Source: Postechiella marina (GTDB lineage: Bacteria; Bacteroidota; Bacteroidia; Flavobacteriales; Flavobacteriaceae). From it: a stretch of 64,000 nucleotides of DNA. Position 1 is the first letter of the stretch. Every line of letters starts with the position of its first letter. The DNA is taken from assembly GCF_039538365.1 (NCBI RefSeq), contig NZ_BAABCA010000007.1:186001-250000 (forward strand). The letters are read 5' to 3'. The translations under genes were made by a program, and so were the position numbers. Below, one piece after another: positions 45,356 through 54,515 of the stretch. The notes beneath the pieces are model-generated. The model worked only from the letters and a program-made list of their open reading frames with translations. It was not told the origin of the DNA and searched no databases.

Positions 45356-46927
45356 ATGAACCAAATTTTTGCAATACTAATTTTATCATTGACACTTTTT
45401 GCTTGTAATGGGCAACAAAATTCCAACTTGACAAATCTAGAGAGTGGTTTTTCTCTTATTCAAGACACAATTTCAATAAGTGTAAATGGCAGAATGACTC
45501 ACGCATTAGAATATAGGGACAAATATTATGTGCTTTTTGAACAACGATTAATGAAATATGGTGGCTACGGAAAAAGATGGCTTTATATTTTTTCAAATAA
45601 TCAATTAGAAAAAGTGATTGACTGCCCCGAAGAAATGAGAACAGTCTACTTGGATTTTTATGTACAAAACGATAGCATTATTTTGAAGCCGTATATGGAC
45701 AAGCAAAGCTATTATCTTGATACTACAAACTTAAATTGGAACAAGATTGACAAAACGGACGACTTAGTATGGGAAGATTCAGACTTTTATGTCTACTCTT
45801 TAGACTTTGGTGAATGGGGTGGAAAAACGTGGTTTAAAGACAAGAAAACAGACAGTCAATATGTTTTGGAATCCACAACACCATTGATAAACAAAATCGA
45901 CAGCACTTATTATTTGACTAATTCCTTTAAAGTTCTGAGAATCAATAACCCTAAGAAGCTAACAAAATGCGATAATGATGTGACTTATGAAAACATAGAG
46001 AAGACAGGTAAGAACTACTCTTGGTACAGTGAATCAAAAGGCTATGAAGTGATTTATGAAGATGAGAATGCAGACTATTTTGATTTTTCATATCAGCCTA
46101 GCATTGTCAGTTCCTTTGTTTATAATGATGAACTTCTACATATTTTTGAAACAGACACAGCTTCGTATCTCTCACGGATAGTGAATAACAAAATACAGCC
46201 TTTTGAGAAGATATTTGATAATGTAAAATTTTTCAATTGGCACTTCTCTTATCGTTGTAAAAACTTTAATAGCTCTAATGAATTGCTCAAATTCAAAACA
46301 TCGAATGACCAAATTTATGGTCTGACAACAATTAAGGGTAACAAGATTTATGCAACCTTTTTAGTGAATGACTTTGAATTAAAACCGAAAACATTAGGAA
46401 AAGAAAGGTCAAACGAAATTTTTGAAAATAGACTAAAAACAATCCTTGTTGATTTTTCAAAACTGCCACTTACCAAAGTGGAGTCGAAAGAAAAGGAATG
46501 GAAAACTTTTGACATTACACCAAATCACAAAATTGGAATTGGAGACAGTTGGAACCCTAAGAATTATGATATCGACATTAACAAATCTTACCTTGTTGTA
46601 GAAGATTCGATTATCTCAAACTCAATTATGTATTATGCTACTAAAAAGACTGATTTAGTTAGAGCCATAACAATTAATTGGGAAAAAACACAGACCGATA
46701 GAATTGAATTTGGAAATGATAAGTCGGAAAGTGAAGTTTTTTTGACAAGATTTAATGAGCTTGTATTGATTCTAACTAATGAACTAGGCGAACCCAATTC
46801 GATAGTTAAAGAAAAGAAAAATCAATCATTTGTTTGGACAACAGAGAACAATATAAATGTTGAAATTAAGCTATCGAGACAGGACAACTATAATAACATT
46901 AGAATGGTGGTATATGAGAGAAAATGA
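45356..46927 (+). CDS. Cassette 3: large lipoprotein
   Basis: 523 aa lipoprotein (LSLTLFACNGQQ, Cys17). Mostly beta-strand with many aromatic residues (FYVYSLDFGEWGGKTWFKDK; SYYLDTTNLNWNKID), and a C-terminal alpha/beta part (NELVLILTNELGEPNSIVKEK...NINVEIKLSR). I recognise no family; a surface-located beta protein is likely. Starts 41 nt after the cassette boundary. It is the longest gene of the array, making this cassette 1.7 kb. Confidence 0.78.
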   Translation: MNQIFAILILSLTLFACNGQQNSNLTNLESGFSLIQDTISISVNGRMTHALEYRDKYYVLFEQRLMKYGGYGKRWLYIFSNNQLEKVIDCPEEMRTVYLDFYVQNDSIILKPYMDKQSYYLDTTNLNWNKIDKTDDLVWEDSDFYVYSLDFGEWGGKTWFKDKKTDSQYVLESTTPLINKIDSTYYLTNSFKVLRINNPKKLTKCDNDVTYENIEKTGKNYSWYSESKGYEVIYEDENADYFDFSYQPSIVSSFVYNDELLHIFETDTASYLSRIVNNKIQPFEKIFDNVKFFNWHFSYRCKNFNSSNELLKFKTSNDQIYGLTTIKGNKIYATFLVNDFELKPKTLGKERSNEIFENRLKTILVDFSKLPLTKVESKEKEWKTFDITPNHKIGIGDSWNPKNYDIDINKSYLVVEDSIISNSIMYYATKKTDLVRAITINWEKTQTDRIEFGNDKSESEVFLTRFNELVLILTNELGEPNSIVKEKKNQSFVWTTENNINVEIKLSRQDNYNNIRMVVYERK

Positions 46928-46942
46928 AAAAGCCGAACGCAC

Positions 46943-47065
46943 AACAACGGCTATACGTAATGCGGGTTTTGGTGCTAAATTGAAAGTGAATGAATATTAA
47001 CAAACATATCGGTAAACTGAAAGTGAAGTGCATATTAATCCCGCACTACGCATAGCCAAACCGTT
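46943..47065 (+). repeat. attC-like site 3 (divergent type)
   Basis: 123 bp. Arms GGCTATACGTAATGCGGG and (complement) GGCTATGCGTAGTGCGGG, again with A/G differences. The middle lacks the usual cap; instead it holds a direct repeat of the type GAAAGTGAAtGnATATTAA. Confidence 0.83.
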
Positions 47066-47084
47066 ACCCAACATTTGAAAACTG

Positions 47085-47669
47085 ATGTACGAAAAAACAA
47101 AATATATAATTCTGATTTTATTTTTGATTGGAACAATGCTCTTTTCATATGACTGCTTTCAAAACTTTAGTGGAAATAAAATTTGGGGAATTTCTGAATT
47201 GAGAATAACAGCATCCATATTCATTATTATTCTAATAACTATCTATTTCTTTTTACCAAAGAAATTTAAACAAACTCAGAATAAACTAACAATTGGAATT
47301 ATTGTAATAACATTGTTTTTATTGAGCTTTAATATCAATCCAGTATTGAAATACTATAGAGAATTTCGTTTTGAAAAAATTATGACCGAATATAAAAATA
47401 CGGATTGTGAAAAAATGAGTTTGAAATTTGATTCGGATATTGAAAAAAATAGATTAAAACTATTTATAAGTGGTGGATTGTATAATACGGAAGTTGCTAA
47501 AAAACACGAAATTGAAATTTTTAATAATGGTACTTATGATTTAATTATAGGGGTTGGAAAAAATCTTAATTGCTATAATGATTTAGTGGAGGAATATTTT
47601 TTAACAGAATTTGCAGTTGATTTAAAAGCGGAATTATATAAAAATATTACAACTGAAAATATGAATTAA
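47085..47669 (+). CDS. Cassette 4: membrane protein
   Basis: 194 aa. Three transmembrane helices (about 7-25, 40-57, 68-85), then a soluble domain of about 105 residues (RFEKIMTEYKNTDCEKMSLKFDSD...). The topology puts the C-terminal domain on one side of the membrane as a possible sensor or binder. No family recognised. 22 nt after the boundary. Confidence 0.72.
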   Translation: MYEKTKYIILILFLIGTMLFSYDCFQNFSGNKIWGISELRITASIFIIILITIYFFLPKKFKQTQNKLTIGIIVITLFLLSFNINPVLKYYREFRFEKIMTEYKNTDCEKMSLKFDSDIEKNRLKLFISGGLYNTEVAKKHEIEIFNNGTYDLIIGVGKNLNCYNDLVEEYFLTEFAVDLKAELYKNITTENMN

Positions 47670-47680
47670 AAACGTTGGGT

Positions 47681-47803
47681 AACACCGTATATAATTTATT
47701 GCTAGTTCTAGCCTACTTACGAAAATCCTCGCGGATTTTCTATTCGGTTTGTATTTGCTAAATTAGGTGTTTAAACACGCAACAAATCATATACAAACAC
47801 GTT
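47681..47803 (+). repeat. attC-like site 4
   Basis: 123 bp. Arms GTATATAATTTATTGC / GTATATGATTTGTTGC; cap GAAAATCC-TCGC-GGATTTTC; inner palindrome GCTAGTTCTAGC. Signature GTTACCCAAC / GTTGGGTAAC. Confidence 0.9.
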
Positions 47804-47821
47804 ACCCAACATTAGAAAAAA

Positions 47822-48643
47822 ATGAAGTTACCTGAAAAAATCAATGAAGTTTCAATAAATCCAGAAATAGAAATTGGAGTTTATCCACCAAACGGATTTT
47901 TACAATTTAATGAAGCTAATTTAGGAAACGGAGATTATTTTGGTTTTTATTGGGAATTTGGAAAAGAAAACCAAGAACCAATTATTTGTGAAATGATTCA
48001 CGATGAAGGAATTATTGTTCCAAGATTTTCAAACTTGAATAAATTTCTGGAATGGTATGAATTGAATGACTTTGATTGGGGAGAAGAAGAAATTGATGAT
48101 GAAAAATTCTACGACTTTTACTCAAAAAAAGGGAATGAATATTTGAAACAAAACAATCCTGAAAAAGCCATCGAATATTATAAGCAAAGCACAGAAAGTT
48201 TTGGAGAAATTAGTGAGAATTGGTTCAAACTTGCATCACAACAGAAAAGAATCGGAAATGAATTAGAATTTCAAAAAAGTATAATTAAATCTATTTTTTC
48301 AAATTGGGCAATTGAATTTCCTTCTCAAAATGCTATAAGAATGTTTAAAACTTTAAATCCTGTTGAGGAATTAGAAAATCATCCTTTATTAAAATACAGA
48401 GAAAATCTTGAATTTAGTTTTGGAGGCAAAAAAGAAAATAAAGACTACGAAATAATTACTCAAATCATCAAAGAACTTTACGAAATTGGAGACACAAAAA
48501 ATGCACTATTAATGGAACAGAATTATGCATTAATGATGTATTGGGAAACATCATCTTTTCAAGAGCGAAACAACTTTGACATTACAAAATGGAAAAATGA
48601 ATTTAAACAAAAAACTAAAGGCAGGATAAATAACGTTGGGTAA
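47822..48643 (+). CDS. Cassette 5: SUKH-like protein with TPR-like part
   Basis: 273 aa. The first 80 residues (GDYFGFYWEFGKENQEPIIC, then IVPRFSNLNKFLEWYEL) resemble SMI1/KNR4 (SUKH) proteins, a family rich in immunity proteins against polymorphic toxins. A helical part with one TPR-like unit follows (EYLKQNNPEKAIEYYKQSTE). The stop codon TAA lies inside the R core of the attC-like site, so the last residues are encoded by the recombination site (GRINNVG). Family assignment moderate. Confidence 0.65.
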   Translation: MKLPEKINEVSINPEIEIGVYPPNGFLQFNEANLGNGDYFGFYWEFGKENQEPIICEMIHDEGIIVPRFSNLNKFLEWYELNDFDWGEEEIDDEKFYDFYSKKGNEYLKQNNPEKAIEYYKQSTESFGEISENWFKLASQQKRIGNELEFQKSIIKSIFSNWAIEFPSQNAIRMFKTLNPVEELENHPLLKYRENLEFSFGGKKENKDYEIITQIIKELYEIGDTKNALLMEQNYALMMYWETSSFQERNNFDITKWKNEFKQKTKGRINNVG

Positions 48644-48767
48644 CACCGTATATAATTTATTGCTGGCTTCTCTCCTTCTTACGAAAGTCCTCGCGGACTT
48701 TCTTGGTCGGTAAATATTTACTAAATTAGTTGCTTGAAACACGCAACAAACCATATACAACAACGTT
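48642..48767 (+). repeat. attC-like site 5
   Basis: 126 bp. Arms GTATATAATTTATTGC / GTATATGGTTTGTTGC; cap GAAAGTCC-TCGC-GGACTTTC. Cassette 5 has almost the same signature as cassette 4. Confidence 0.88.
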
Positions 48768-48778
48768 ACCTACAATTT

Positions 48779-49291
48779 ATGAAAACAACGAAACTTATTA
48801 TTTATATTACATTAATTTTGACTTTAACTAATTGTAAAAACGAAACAAAAGTTGAAATCAAAACTAAACCTGAACAAACCAAAATAATAGATTCTACTCT
48901 GAATGTAAAGGCTATAAATAAACAAGCTAAAATAAATATTCCCAAAAATGTTGACTCAGAATTTGAAATCTTTATTAAAATTTTTAATACAGATTCGATT
49001 TTTCAAATCAGTCGTGTTAAATTCCCACTCAACTCAACTGAAATAAATTATGATAATTATGAAACTATTGAAAAAACAATAAATCTTGATAATTATGAAA
49101 TAATTGACTTGACAATCGACCCAACTTCTGAAACAAAAGAATATGATAAATACACACAAAAGACTATTTTAACAGAGTCTAAAGCTATAATTGAATTTCG
49201 TGGAATTGACAATGGAATCAATTGCGAATATGAGTTTGAAAAAATAGAAGGAAAATGGAATTTAACTTCTTGGAAAAATTTATCAACATAA
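48779..49291 (+). CDS. Cassette 6: small lipoprotein
   Basis: 170 aa from the ATG at 48779 (MKTTKLIIYITLILTLTNC, Cys19 lipobox); an in-frame start 45 bp upstream lies inside the attC-like site and was rejected. Mature part is Thr/Lys/Glu rich with a beta-strand C-terminal domain (LTESKAIIEFRGIDNGINCEYEF). No family recognised. Only 14 nt after the boundary. Confidence 0.72.
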   Translation: MKTTKLIIYITLILTLTNCKNETKVEIKTKPEQTKIIDSTLNVKAINKQAKINIPKNVDSEFEIFIKIFNTDSIFQISRVKFPLNSTEINYDNYETIEKTINLDNYEIIDLTIDPTSETKEYDKYTQKTILTESKAIIEFRGIDNGINCEYEFEKIEGKWNLTSWKNLST

Positions 49292-49303
49292 AAAACTGTA
49301 GGT

Positions 49304-49427
49304 AACATTGTATAAAAATAATCGCTTGGTCTTTGTGTACTCGGAAAATCCTGCGGATTTTCCTCTGGCTAGTTTTTGTTTGCTAATTTAGTAACTTAAC
49401 CACGCAACTATTCTTATACCAACCGTT
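49304..49427 (+). repeat. attC-like site 6
   Basis: 124 bp. Arms GTATAAAAATAATCGC / GTATAAGAATAGTTGC; cap GGAAAATCC-TGC-GGATTTTCC. Signature GTTACCTACA / TGTAGGTAAC. Confidence 0.87.
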
Positions 49428-49451
49428 AGGCAAAATTAAAAACCAACGACA

Positions 49452-49823
49452 ATGACAAGAATTTACAGAAGTTATTCAGAACCTGATAGAGAAAATCTGA
49501 CTTGGGAAGAAACTTGGAGACAAGAAGACAAAGGCTTGATAAAAAATTATGAAGTTGGTAGAGCATTAGCAATAAAAGAACCTGAATTAGCAGAAAAAGC
49601 GAAAAGAGGAGAATTGCCAGTTCTTGGATATAAAGGCGGAGTTGATAAAGCTTTAAAGAAAAAAGAAAAAATTGGAGCATTGAATTACATCGCTAAATGG
49701 CAAGCACTTCGAGGAGAAGATTTGAATATTGATATGAATGAGGAATTGGTTTTGACTTGTACAAAAACAAAAATGATAGTAACATTTACAATGGATTTAG
49801 AAAAATTAAAAAATGCTAACTAA
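49452..49823 (+). CDS. Cassette 7, gene a: hypothetical protein
   Basis: 123 aa, charged and helical in the first 90 residues (LTWEETWRQEDKGLIKNYEVGRALAIKEPELAEKAKRG-type pattern), with a short beta C-terminus. Soluble. Its stop overlaps the next start by one base (TAATG), so the two proteins are coupled and probably act together. Confidence 0.65.
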   Translation: MTRIYRSYSEPDRENLTWEETWRQEDKGLIKNYEVGRALAIKEPELAEKAKRGELPVLGYKGGVDKALKKKEKIGALNYIAKWQALRGEDLNIDMNEELVLTCTKTKMIVTFTMDLEKLKNAN

Positions 49824-50692
49824 TGGACTTTTTAGCTATTGACGTTGAAACTGCGAACTCTGATATGGCATCAATTTGTCAAATTGGATTTGTGATTTAT
49901 GAAAATGGTCAAATAAAGAAAGAATGGTCGAGTTTGATAAATCCAGAAGATTATTTTGACTTTTGGAATGAGTCAATACACAACATTACCGAAGATGATG
50001 TAATTGAAAGCCCAAAATTTCCTGAAATATATGAGGTACTTAAACAAAATTTAGAAAATTACGTTTGTGTTTGTCATACTCATTTTGACAGAGTTTCAAT
50101 AAATAGAACTTGTGACAAATATGGACTTCCTGCAATCCAAAATAATTGGATAGATACAGCAAAAGTTGCTCGAAGATGTTGGAATGAATTTGCATATAAA
50201 GGTTATGGACTTGCTAATGTTTGTGAAAAATTAGGCTATTCATTCAATCATCACGATGCTTTGGAAGATGCAAAAGCTTCAGCTCATATTTTAATTTCTG
50301 CAATTAAAGAAGAAAATAACACAATTGACGAATGGATAATAAGAGTTAATAATCCTATTTTAGCTAATGCAAAAACTTACAGTAAATCTGTTTCAAAAGA
50401 GGGAAATCCTGATGGGAATTTATACGGAGAAGTTCTAGTTTTTACAGGTTCATTACAAATTCCGAGAAGAGAAGCTTCTGTGCTCGCATCTGAAATTGGT
50501 TGCAATGTTGTAAACAGCGTAACGAAAAAAACAACACTTTTAATTGTAGGAGACCAAGATATTAGCAAACTTTCAGGGAAAAAGAAAAGTTCTAAACATT
50601 TAAAAGCAGAAGAATTGAAAATAAAAGGACAAAATTTACGAATATTAAAAGAATCTGATTTTGTTGCATTATATGAATCGAATAAAGAATAA
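49823..50692 (+). CDS. Cassette 7, gene b: DEDDh exonuclease with BRCT domain
   Basis: 289 aa. The exonuclease domain (1-165) has motif I FLAIDVETAN (Asp7, Glu9), SIHNITEDDV in motif II, and motif III NHHDALEDAKASAHIL, as in DNA polymerase III epsilon subunits. A BRCT domain follows at about 195-285 (GEVLVFTGSLQIPRREASVLASEIG, VTKKTTLLIVGDQD). The combination is known from stand-alone 3'-5' exonucleases in bacteria. It would act on single-stranded DNA or mismatched ends. Here it is mobile cargo. Confidence 0.85.
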   Translation: MDFLAIDVETANSDMASICQIGFVIYENGQIKKEWSSLINPEDYFDFWNESIHNITEDDVIESPKFPEIYEVLKQNLENYVCVCHTHFDRVSINRTCDKYGLPAIQNNWIDTAKVARRCWNEFAYKGYGLANVCEKLGYSFNHHDALEDAKASAHILISAIKEENNTIDEWIIRVNNPILANAKTYSKSVSKEGNPDGNLYGEVLVFTGSLQIPRREASVLASEIGCNVVNSVTKKTTLLIVGDQDISKLSGKKKSSKHLKAEELKIKGQNLRILKESDFVALYESNKE

Positions 50693-50704
50693 ATAACTTT
50701 GCCT

Positions 50705-50828
50705 AACACCGTATATAATTTATTGCTAGTTCTAGCCTACTTACGAAAATCCTCTCGGATTTTCTATTCGGTTTTTATTTGCTAACTTTAGTGCTTAAAC
50801 CACGCAACAAACCATATACAAACACGTT
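50705..50828 (+). repeat. attC-like site 7
   Basis: 124 bp. Arms GTATATAATTTATTGC / GTATATGGTTTGTTGC; cap GAAAATCC-TCTC-GGATTTTC. Signature GTTAGGCAAA / TTTGCCTAAC. Confidence 0.9.
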
Positions 50829-50850
50829 GGCAACCATTTGAAAAAAACCT

Positions 50851-51822
50851 ATGAATACTAAAGAAGGAGATATTTTTATTACAAAACTTGAACGTGATTT
50901 TTACGGAGCGTTTAAGATTATTAAAAAAGGCAAATCGTTTTTTAGTGAAAAAGATGGAGATTTATTAATGATTGCTGTCTTAAATTATATTGACAAAGAA
51001 AAACCTAAAATTTCTGATAAAAGATTAAACAAAGTACTTTGTTGTGATAGATTCTTTTGTTCTAATGAGTATTGTATTAACTTTTTTACTGACAATCCGA
51101 AATATAATAGACTGAACGAATATGAATATTTGGGAAATAATCCAATAACAAGTTTTGAAAAGGAAATAGAATTCAAGTTAGGAGATGGACGAAGCGGAAA
51201 AAAAGGTGGTTTTCCTCTTTCTGGAGTTATTGAACCTCACATTGTGAATAATGCATTTTTGGAGTGGCGTTGGAATAATGAAAAAGAGGAATTTCAAAAA
51301 GAAGTCGAAATCCAAAATGAAAAATCACGAATTGCAAGAGAGGAATATCGAAAACGTTCAATGAAACCTAAAAAAATGTTGGAAGACAATTTATTTTGGG
51401 AAGTAATTAATAAAATAGATTGGAAAAAAGAAGAAGATGAAGATAGAATGAAACCAGCTATTGAATTTTTAAGTAAAAAAAAGGTTTCTGAAATTAAACA
51501 ATTTCAAGAAAGTTTGAGTTATAAACTTTATCAATTAGACACGAAAGAACACGCAAAGAATATTGGAGAAAATTTTTACAAAAATGAAGAAACTCACTTT
51601 TCAGTTGACTATTTTTTATATGTTCGTTGTTGTGTAATTGCAAATGGTAAATCTGTTTTTGAAAGTGCTTTAAAAAACCCTAAAGAAATGCCTAAAAACA
51701 TAGATTTTGAAGCATTATTATATTTAGCAGAAGAAGCATACGAAAAACGAATGAATAAAGAATTAGAATACGAAACTGGATGCGATTATGAAACATTTTC
51801 AAATATTAAAGGTTGGAAATAA
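50851..51822 (+). CDS. Cassette 8: protein with Imm26-like and DUF4240-like parts
   Basis: 323 aa soluble protein. N-terminal part (GDIFITKLERDFYGAFKIIKKG) resembles the start of Imm26-type immunity proteins; the C-terminal part (FWEVINKIDWKKE, then VSEIKQFQESLSYKLYQLD, then YVRCCVIANGKSVFESAL) fits DUF4240. Both are found around polymorphic toxins and immunity genes. The assignment of the N-terminal part is weak. Confidence 0.6.
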   Translation: MNTKEGDIFITKLERDFYGAFKIIKKGKSFFSEKDGDLLMIAVLNYIDKEKPKISDKRLNKVLCCDRFFCSNEYCINFFTDNPKYNRLNEYEYLGNNPITSFEKEIEFKLGDGRSGKKGGFPLSGVIEPHIVNNAFLEWRWNNEKEEFQKEVEIQNEKSRIAREEYRKRSMKPKKMLEDNLFWEVINKIDWKKEEDEDRMKPAIEFLSKKKVSEIKQFQESLSYKLYQLDTKEHAKNIGENFYKNEETHFSVDYFLYVRCCVIANGKSVFESALKNPKEMPKNIDFEALLYLAEEAYEKRMNKELEYETGCDYETFSNIKGWK

Positions 51823-51834
51823 AAATCGGTTGCC

Positions 51835-51958
51835 AACACCGTATATAATTTATTGCTAGTCCTAGCCTACTTACGAAAATCATCGCGGATTTTCTATTCG
51901 GTTTGTATTTGCTAAATTAGGTGCTTAAAACACGCAACAAACCATATACAAACACGTT
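51835..51958 (+). repeat. attC-like site 8
   Basis: 124 bp. Arms as site 7; cap GAAAATC-ATCGCG-GATTTTC, slightly eroded. Signature GTTGGCAACC / GGTTGCCAAC. Confidence 0.9.
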
Positions 51959-51984
51959 GGGCATAATTAAAAAACAGAACTAAA

Positions 51985-53061
51985 ATGAATGAAATAAATA
52001 TTGAACAACCATTATTATTTGATTTTGACGATGAAACGGAAAATGAATCAATTGATTTTAGATATGTTATAACTAGTTATGGTGCTGACTACCCTGTAGA
52101 TAGTTTAATGAAAAGAATTCAAGATAAAGTTATTTTCATACCTCCATTTCAAAGACAATTTGTATGGAGTATTAATGAAGCTTCAAAGTTTATCGAATCT
52201 TTGATATTAGGCTTACCTGTTCCTGGTATTTTCCTCTCAAAAGAAAAAGATACAAATAGACTGCTTGTTGTTGATGGTCAACAAAGGTTAATGAGTCTTT
52301 ATTATTTTTACAAAGGTTACTTTCAAAGTACTCCTTTTAAATTACAAAATGTTCAAGAAGACTTATTAGGTCGCTCTTATGCAACACTTAAAACGTCTGA
52401 CAGATTAAGGCTTGACGATTCTATCATTCACGCAACTGTAGTTAGACAAGATGAGCCAGATGACAGTGAAAGTAGCGTTTATCAAATATTTGAACGATTG
52501 AATTCTGGAGGTCGAGCTTTAAAACCACAAGAAATTAGAGCTTGTATATATTATGGAGAGTTTAATGAACTTTTAAGTGAACTTGTCAAATTTCAAAATT
52601 GGAGAGCTATTTTTGGAAAAAAATCTGATATAAGATTAAAAGAACAAGAATTAATATTAAGATTTTTTTCATTGTTATATAATCGAGAAAATTATGAAAA
52701 ACCTTTAAAAGGATTTTTAAATGCGTTTATGTCTGAACACCAACATTTGGAAAAGATACCAAAAGAAGAATTTGAAAGTACATTTAAAAATACATTCAGT
52801 TTTATAACTCAAACAGTAGGAACTAAACCATTTAGAATAAAAAGAAACTTAAATCTAGGTGCTTTTGATTCAATCGCTATTGGAGTAGCTGAAAGATTAA
52901 AGTCTGGAGAAATAAAAAATAAATCTGAATTTGTTGAAAAATATCAATTACTAACAGAAAACGAAGAATTTATATCAATTGTTCAAGGTGGAACATCTGA
53001 TGAGAAAAATGTAATTGCTAGGATAAATATGGCAATCGATACTTTCAAAAATGTAGACTAA
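51985..53061 (+). CDS. Cassette 9, gene a: DUF262 (ParB-fold) protein
   Basis: 358 aa. The ParB/Srx-like nucleotide-binding motif VVDGQQRLMSLYYF (residues 95-108) and the region IFERLNSGGRALKPQEIRACIYYG are the hallmarks of DUF262, the GmrS-type domain of the GmrSD and related defence enzymes. The C-terminal HNH (DUF1524, GmrD) is missing: the protein ends after a helical domain. It overlaps the HEPN gene by one base (TAATG), suggesting a two-protein complex in which the HEPN partner supplies the effector. Candidate anti-phage or toxin module. Confidence 0.85.
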   Translation: MNEINIEQPLLFDFDDETENESIDFRYVITSYGADYPVDSLMKRIQDKVIFIPPFQRQFVWSINEASKFIESLILGLPVPGIFLSKEKDTNRLLVVDGQQRLMSLYYFYKGYFQSTPFKLQNVQEDLLGRSYATLKTSDRLRLDDSIIHATVVRQDEPDDSESSVYQIFERLNSGGRALKPQEIRACIYYGEFNELLSELVKFQNWRAIFGKKSDIRLKEQELILRFFSLLYNRENYEKPLKGFLNAFMSEHQHLEKIPKEEFESTFKNTFSFITQTVGTKPFRIKRNLNLGAFDSIAIGVAERLKSGEIKNKSEFVEKYQLLTENEEFISIVQGGTSDEKNVIARINMAIDTFKNVD

Positions 53062-53525
53062 TGGGTTTATATAAGCTTAATATCTTTGAAAGACAATTAG
53101 ACAATCTATTTGCTCAAGTTTCTACAATCGATGAAGGAGAAGAAACAAAAGCCCATTTATCTAGATATTTATGTGTTAGAACATCTGGTTATCTAGAAAA
53201 TGTAACAAGAATTTTAATTTCAAATTTTTGTGATGGAACTTCTCCACAACCAATTTCAAATTATATAGTTAAACGAACAAAATATATAACAAATTTAGAC
53301 TTTAAACGGATTAAAAATTTATTATCAGAATTTAATACTGATTGGAGTGTGGAATTTGAAAATTCAATTACAGACCAACAAAAAAGTTCTATAAATTCAG
53401 TTGTATCAAATAGAAATAGCATTGCTCACGGAAATAATGATAGTATAACTTTCCGAGATATGTCTCAATACTATAATGATACGAAAGAAGTTTGCGAACT
53501 GTTAAAAAACATCATAAAAAAATAA
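53061..53525 (+). CDS. Cassette 9, gene b: HEPN-domain protein
   Basis: 154 aa. Helical with the HEPN ribonuclease motif R-x4-H in SNRNSIAHGN (Arg118, His123), and an N-terminal YLCVRTSGYLENVTRILI segment typical of the RiboL-PSP-HEPN/MAE_28990 group. HEPN proteins of this type are RNases in toxin-antitoxin and abortive-infection systems. It is translationally coupled to the DUF262 gene. Confidence 0.82.
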   Translation: MGLYKLNIFERQLDNLFAQVSTIDEGEETKAHLSRYLCVRTSGYLENVTRILISNFCDGTSPQPISNYIVKRTKYITNLDFKRIKNLLSEFNTDWSVEFENSITDQQKSSINSVVSNRNSIAHGNNDSITFRDMSQYYNDTKEVCELLKNIIKK

Positions 53526-53533
53526 CTATGCCC

Positions 53534-53659
53534 AACAATGTATAACCGCAATTACGGCGGATTCGACTACGTCCGAATCCACTCGGAATTGCTAACGTCT
53601 GTGCTAAACCGAAAATAATCGCTAATTTAACCCGTAACTGACGGTTATACGAGACCGTT
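53534..53659 (+). repeat. attC-like site 9 (divergent type)
   Basis: 126 bp. Arms GTATAACCGCAATTACGG / GTATAACCGTCAGTTACGG; cap GGATTCG-ACTACGTC-CGAATCC. Signature GTTGGGCATA / TATGCCCAAC, ten of ten. Confidence 0.86.
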
Positions 53660-53694
53660 GTAGCCAATTTGACAAAATCGAGAATTTAAACAAA

Positions 53695-54366
53695 ATGAAA
53701 GAATTAACTGAACTAATCAATTTAAATGAGCCTGGTTGGGATTTAGTCAATGAGTGGTTAAGTGAAGCGACTAATGAATATGAAATTTTACCGAAAAACG
53801 ATAAACGGGCTGAAAGAGAATTGATAAATACTCAAGTGACTACACGCTCACCAATGGGAGCTATCATTTACGAAACAGGCGGAATTTTGATTAGTAATGG
53901 CTGGCTCAGAATTTTGGGTTCTGGAAGCGAAAAACTTGACAGAGGATTGAGCGAATGGAATAAAGGAAAAACTTTTGAAAATTATGGAGAACAACCTTCT
54001 CATCTATTAATAGCTGATGACATTATTGGAGGTTATTTTGCAATCAACGCAGGTGGAATTGGAACAGAAATCGGAAAAATATATTATTTACCACAAGACA
54101 CACTCGAATGGGAATGTTTAGACATTGGATATTCGGACTTTTTATATTGGACATTAACTGGAGATTTATATAAATTTTATGAGCTATTCCGATGGGAGAA
54201 TTGGGAAAGAGATATTCAAAAAGTAAATGGAAATCAAGTGTTTTCTTTCGTACCTTTTTTATGGACTAAGGAAGGGAAAGATATAGAAAAAGTCGATAGA
54301 AAACTAGTCCCAATTGAGGAAAATTATAGCTTGACACTTGAGTTAAAAAGGCAACTAAATGGATAA
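53695..54366 (+). CDS. Cassette 10: DUF2625 protein
   Basis: 223 aa. Closely follows the DUF2625 pattern: ELINLNEPGWDLVNEWLSEA, QVTTRSPMGAIIYETGGILI, NGWLRILGSGSEKL, LLIADDIIGGYFAINAGGIG, and GYSDFLYWTLTG. These are soluble proteins of unknown function, related in fold to SUKH-type proteins according to my recollection. 38 nt after the boundary. Confidence 0.85.
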   Translation: MKELTELINLNEPGWDLVNEWLSEATNEYEILPKNDKRAERELINTQVTTRSPMGAIIYETGGILISNGWLRILGSGSEKLDRGLSEWNKGKTFENYGEQPSHLLIADDIIGGYFAINAGGIGTEIGKIYYLPQDTLEWECLDIGYSDFLYWTLTGDLYKFYELFRWENWERDIQKVNGNQVFSFVPFLWTKEGKDIEKVDRKLVPIEENYSLTLELKRQLNG

Positions 54367-54381
54367 TAAAAAACTGGCTAC

Positions 54382-54504
54382 AACAATGGCTATAAGTAAT
54401 TGCTTGTTCTCGTCTACTTTGGAAATTCCTGCGGAATTTCCAACTTGGTGTGTACTTGCAAAGTTAAGTACTAAACCACGCAACTACTCATAGCCGAGAC
54501 CGTT
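54382..54504 (+). repeat. attC-like site 10
   Basis: 123 bp. Arms GGCTATAAGTAATTGC / GGCTATGAGTAGTTGC; cap GGAAATTCC-TGC-GGAATTTCC. Signature GTTGTAGCCA / TGGCTACAAC. Confidence 0.88.
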
Positions 54505-54515
54505 AGCATACATTT

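Noticed and set aside
48734..48778. Longer N-terminus for the cassette 6 lipoprotein
   Set aside because: It would place 15 residues from the attC-like site before a perfect signal peptide.
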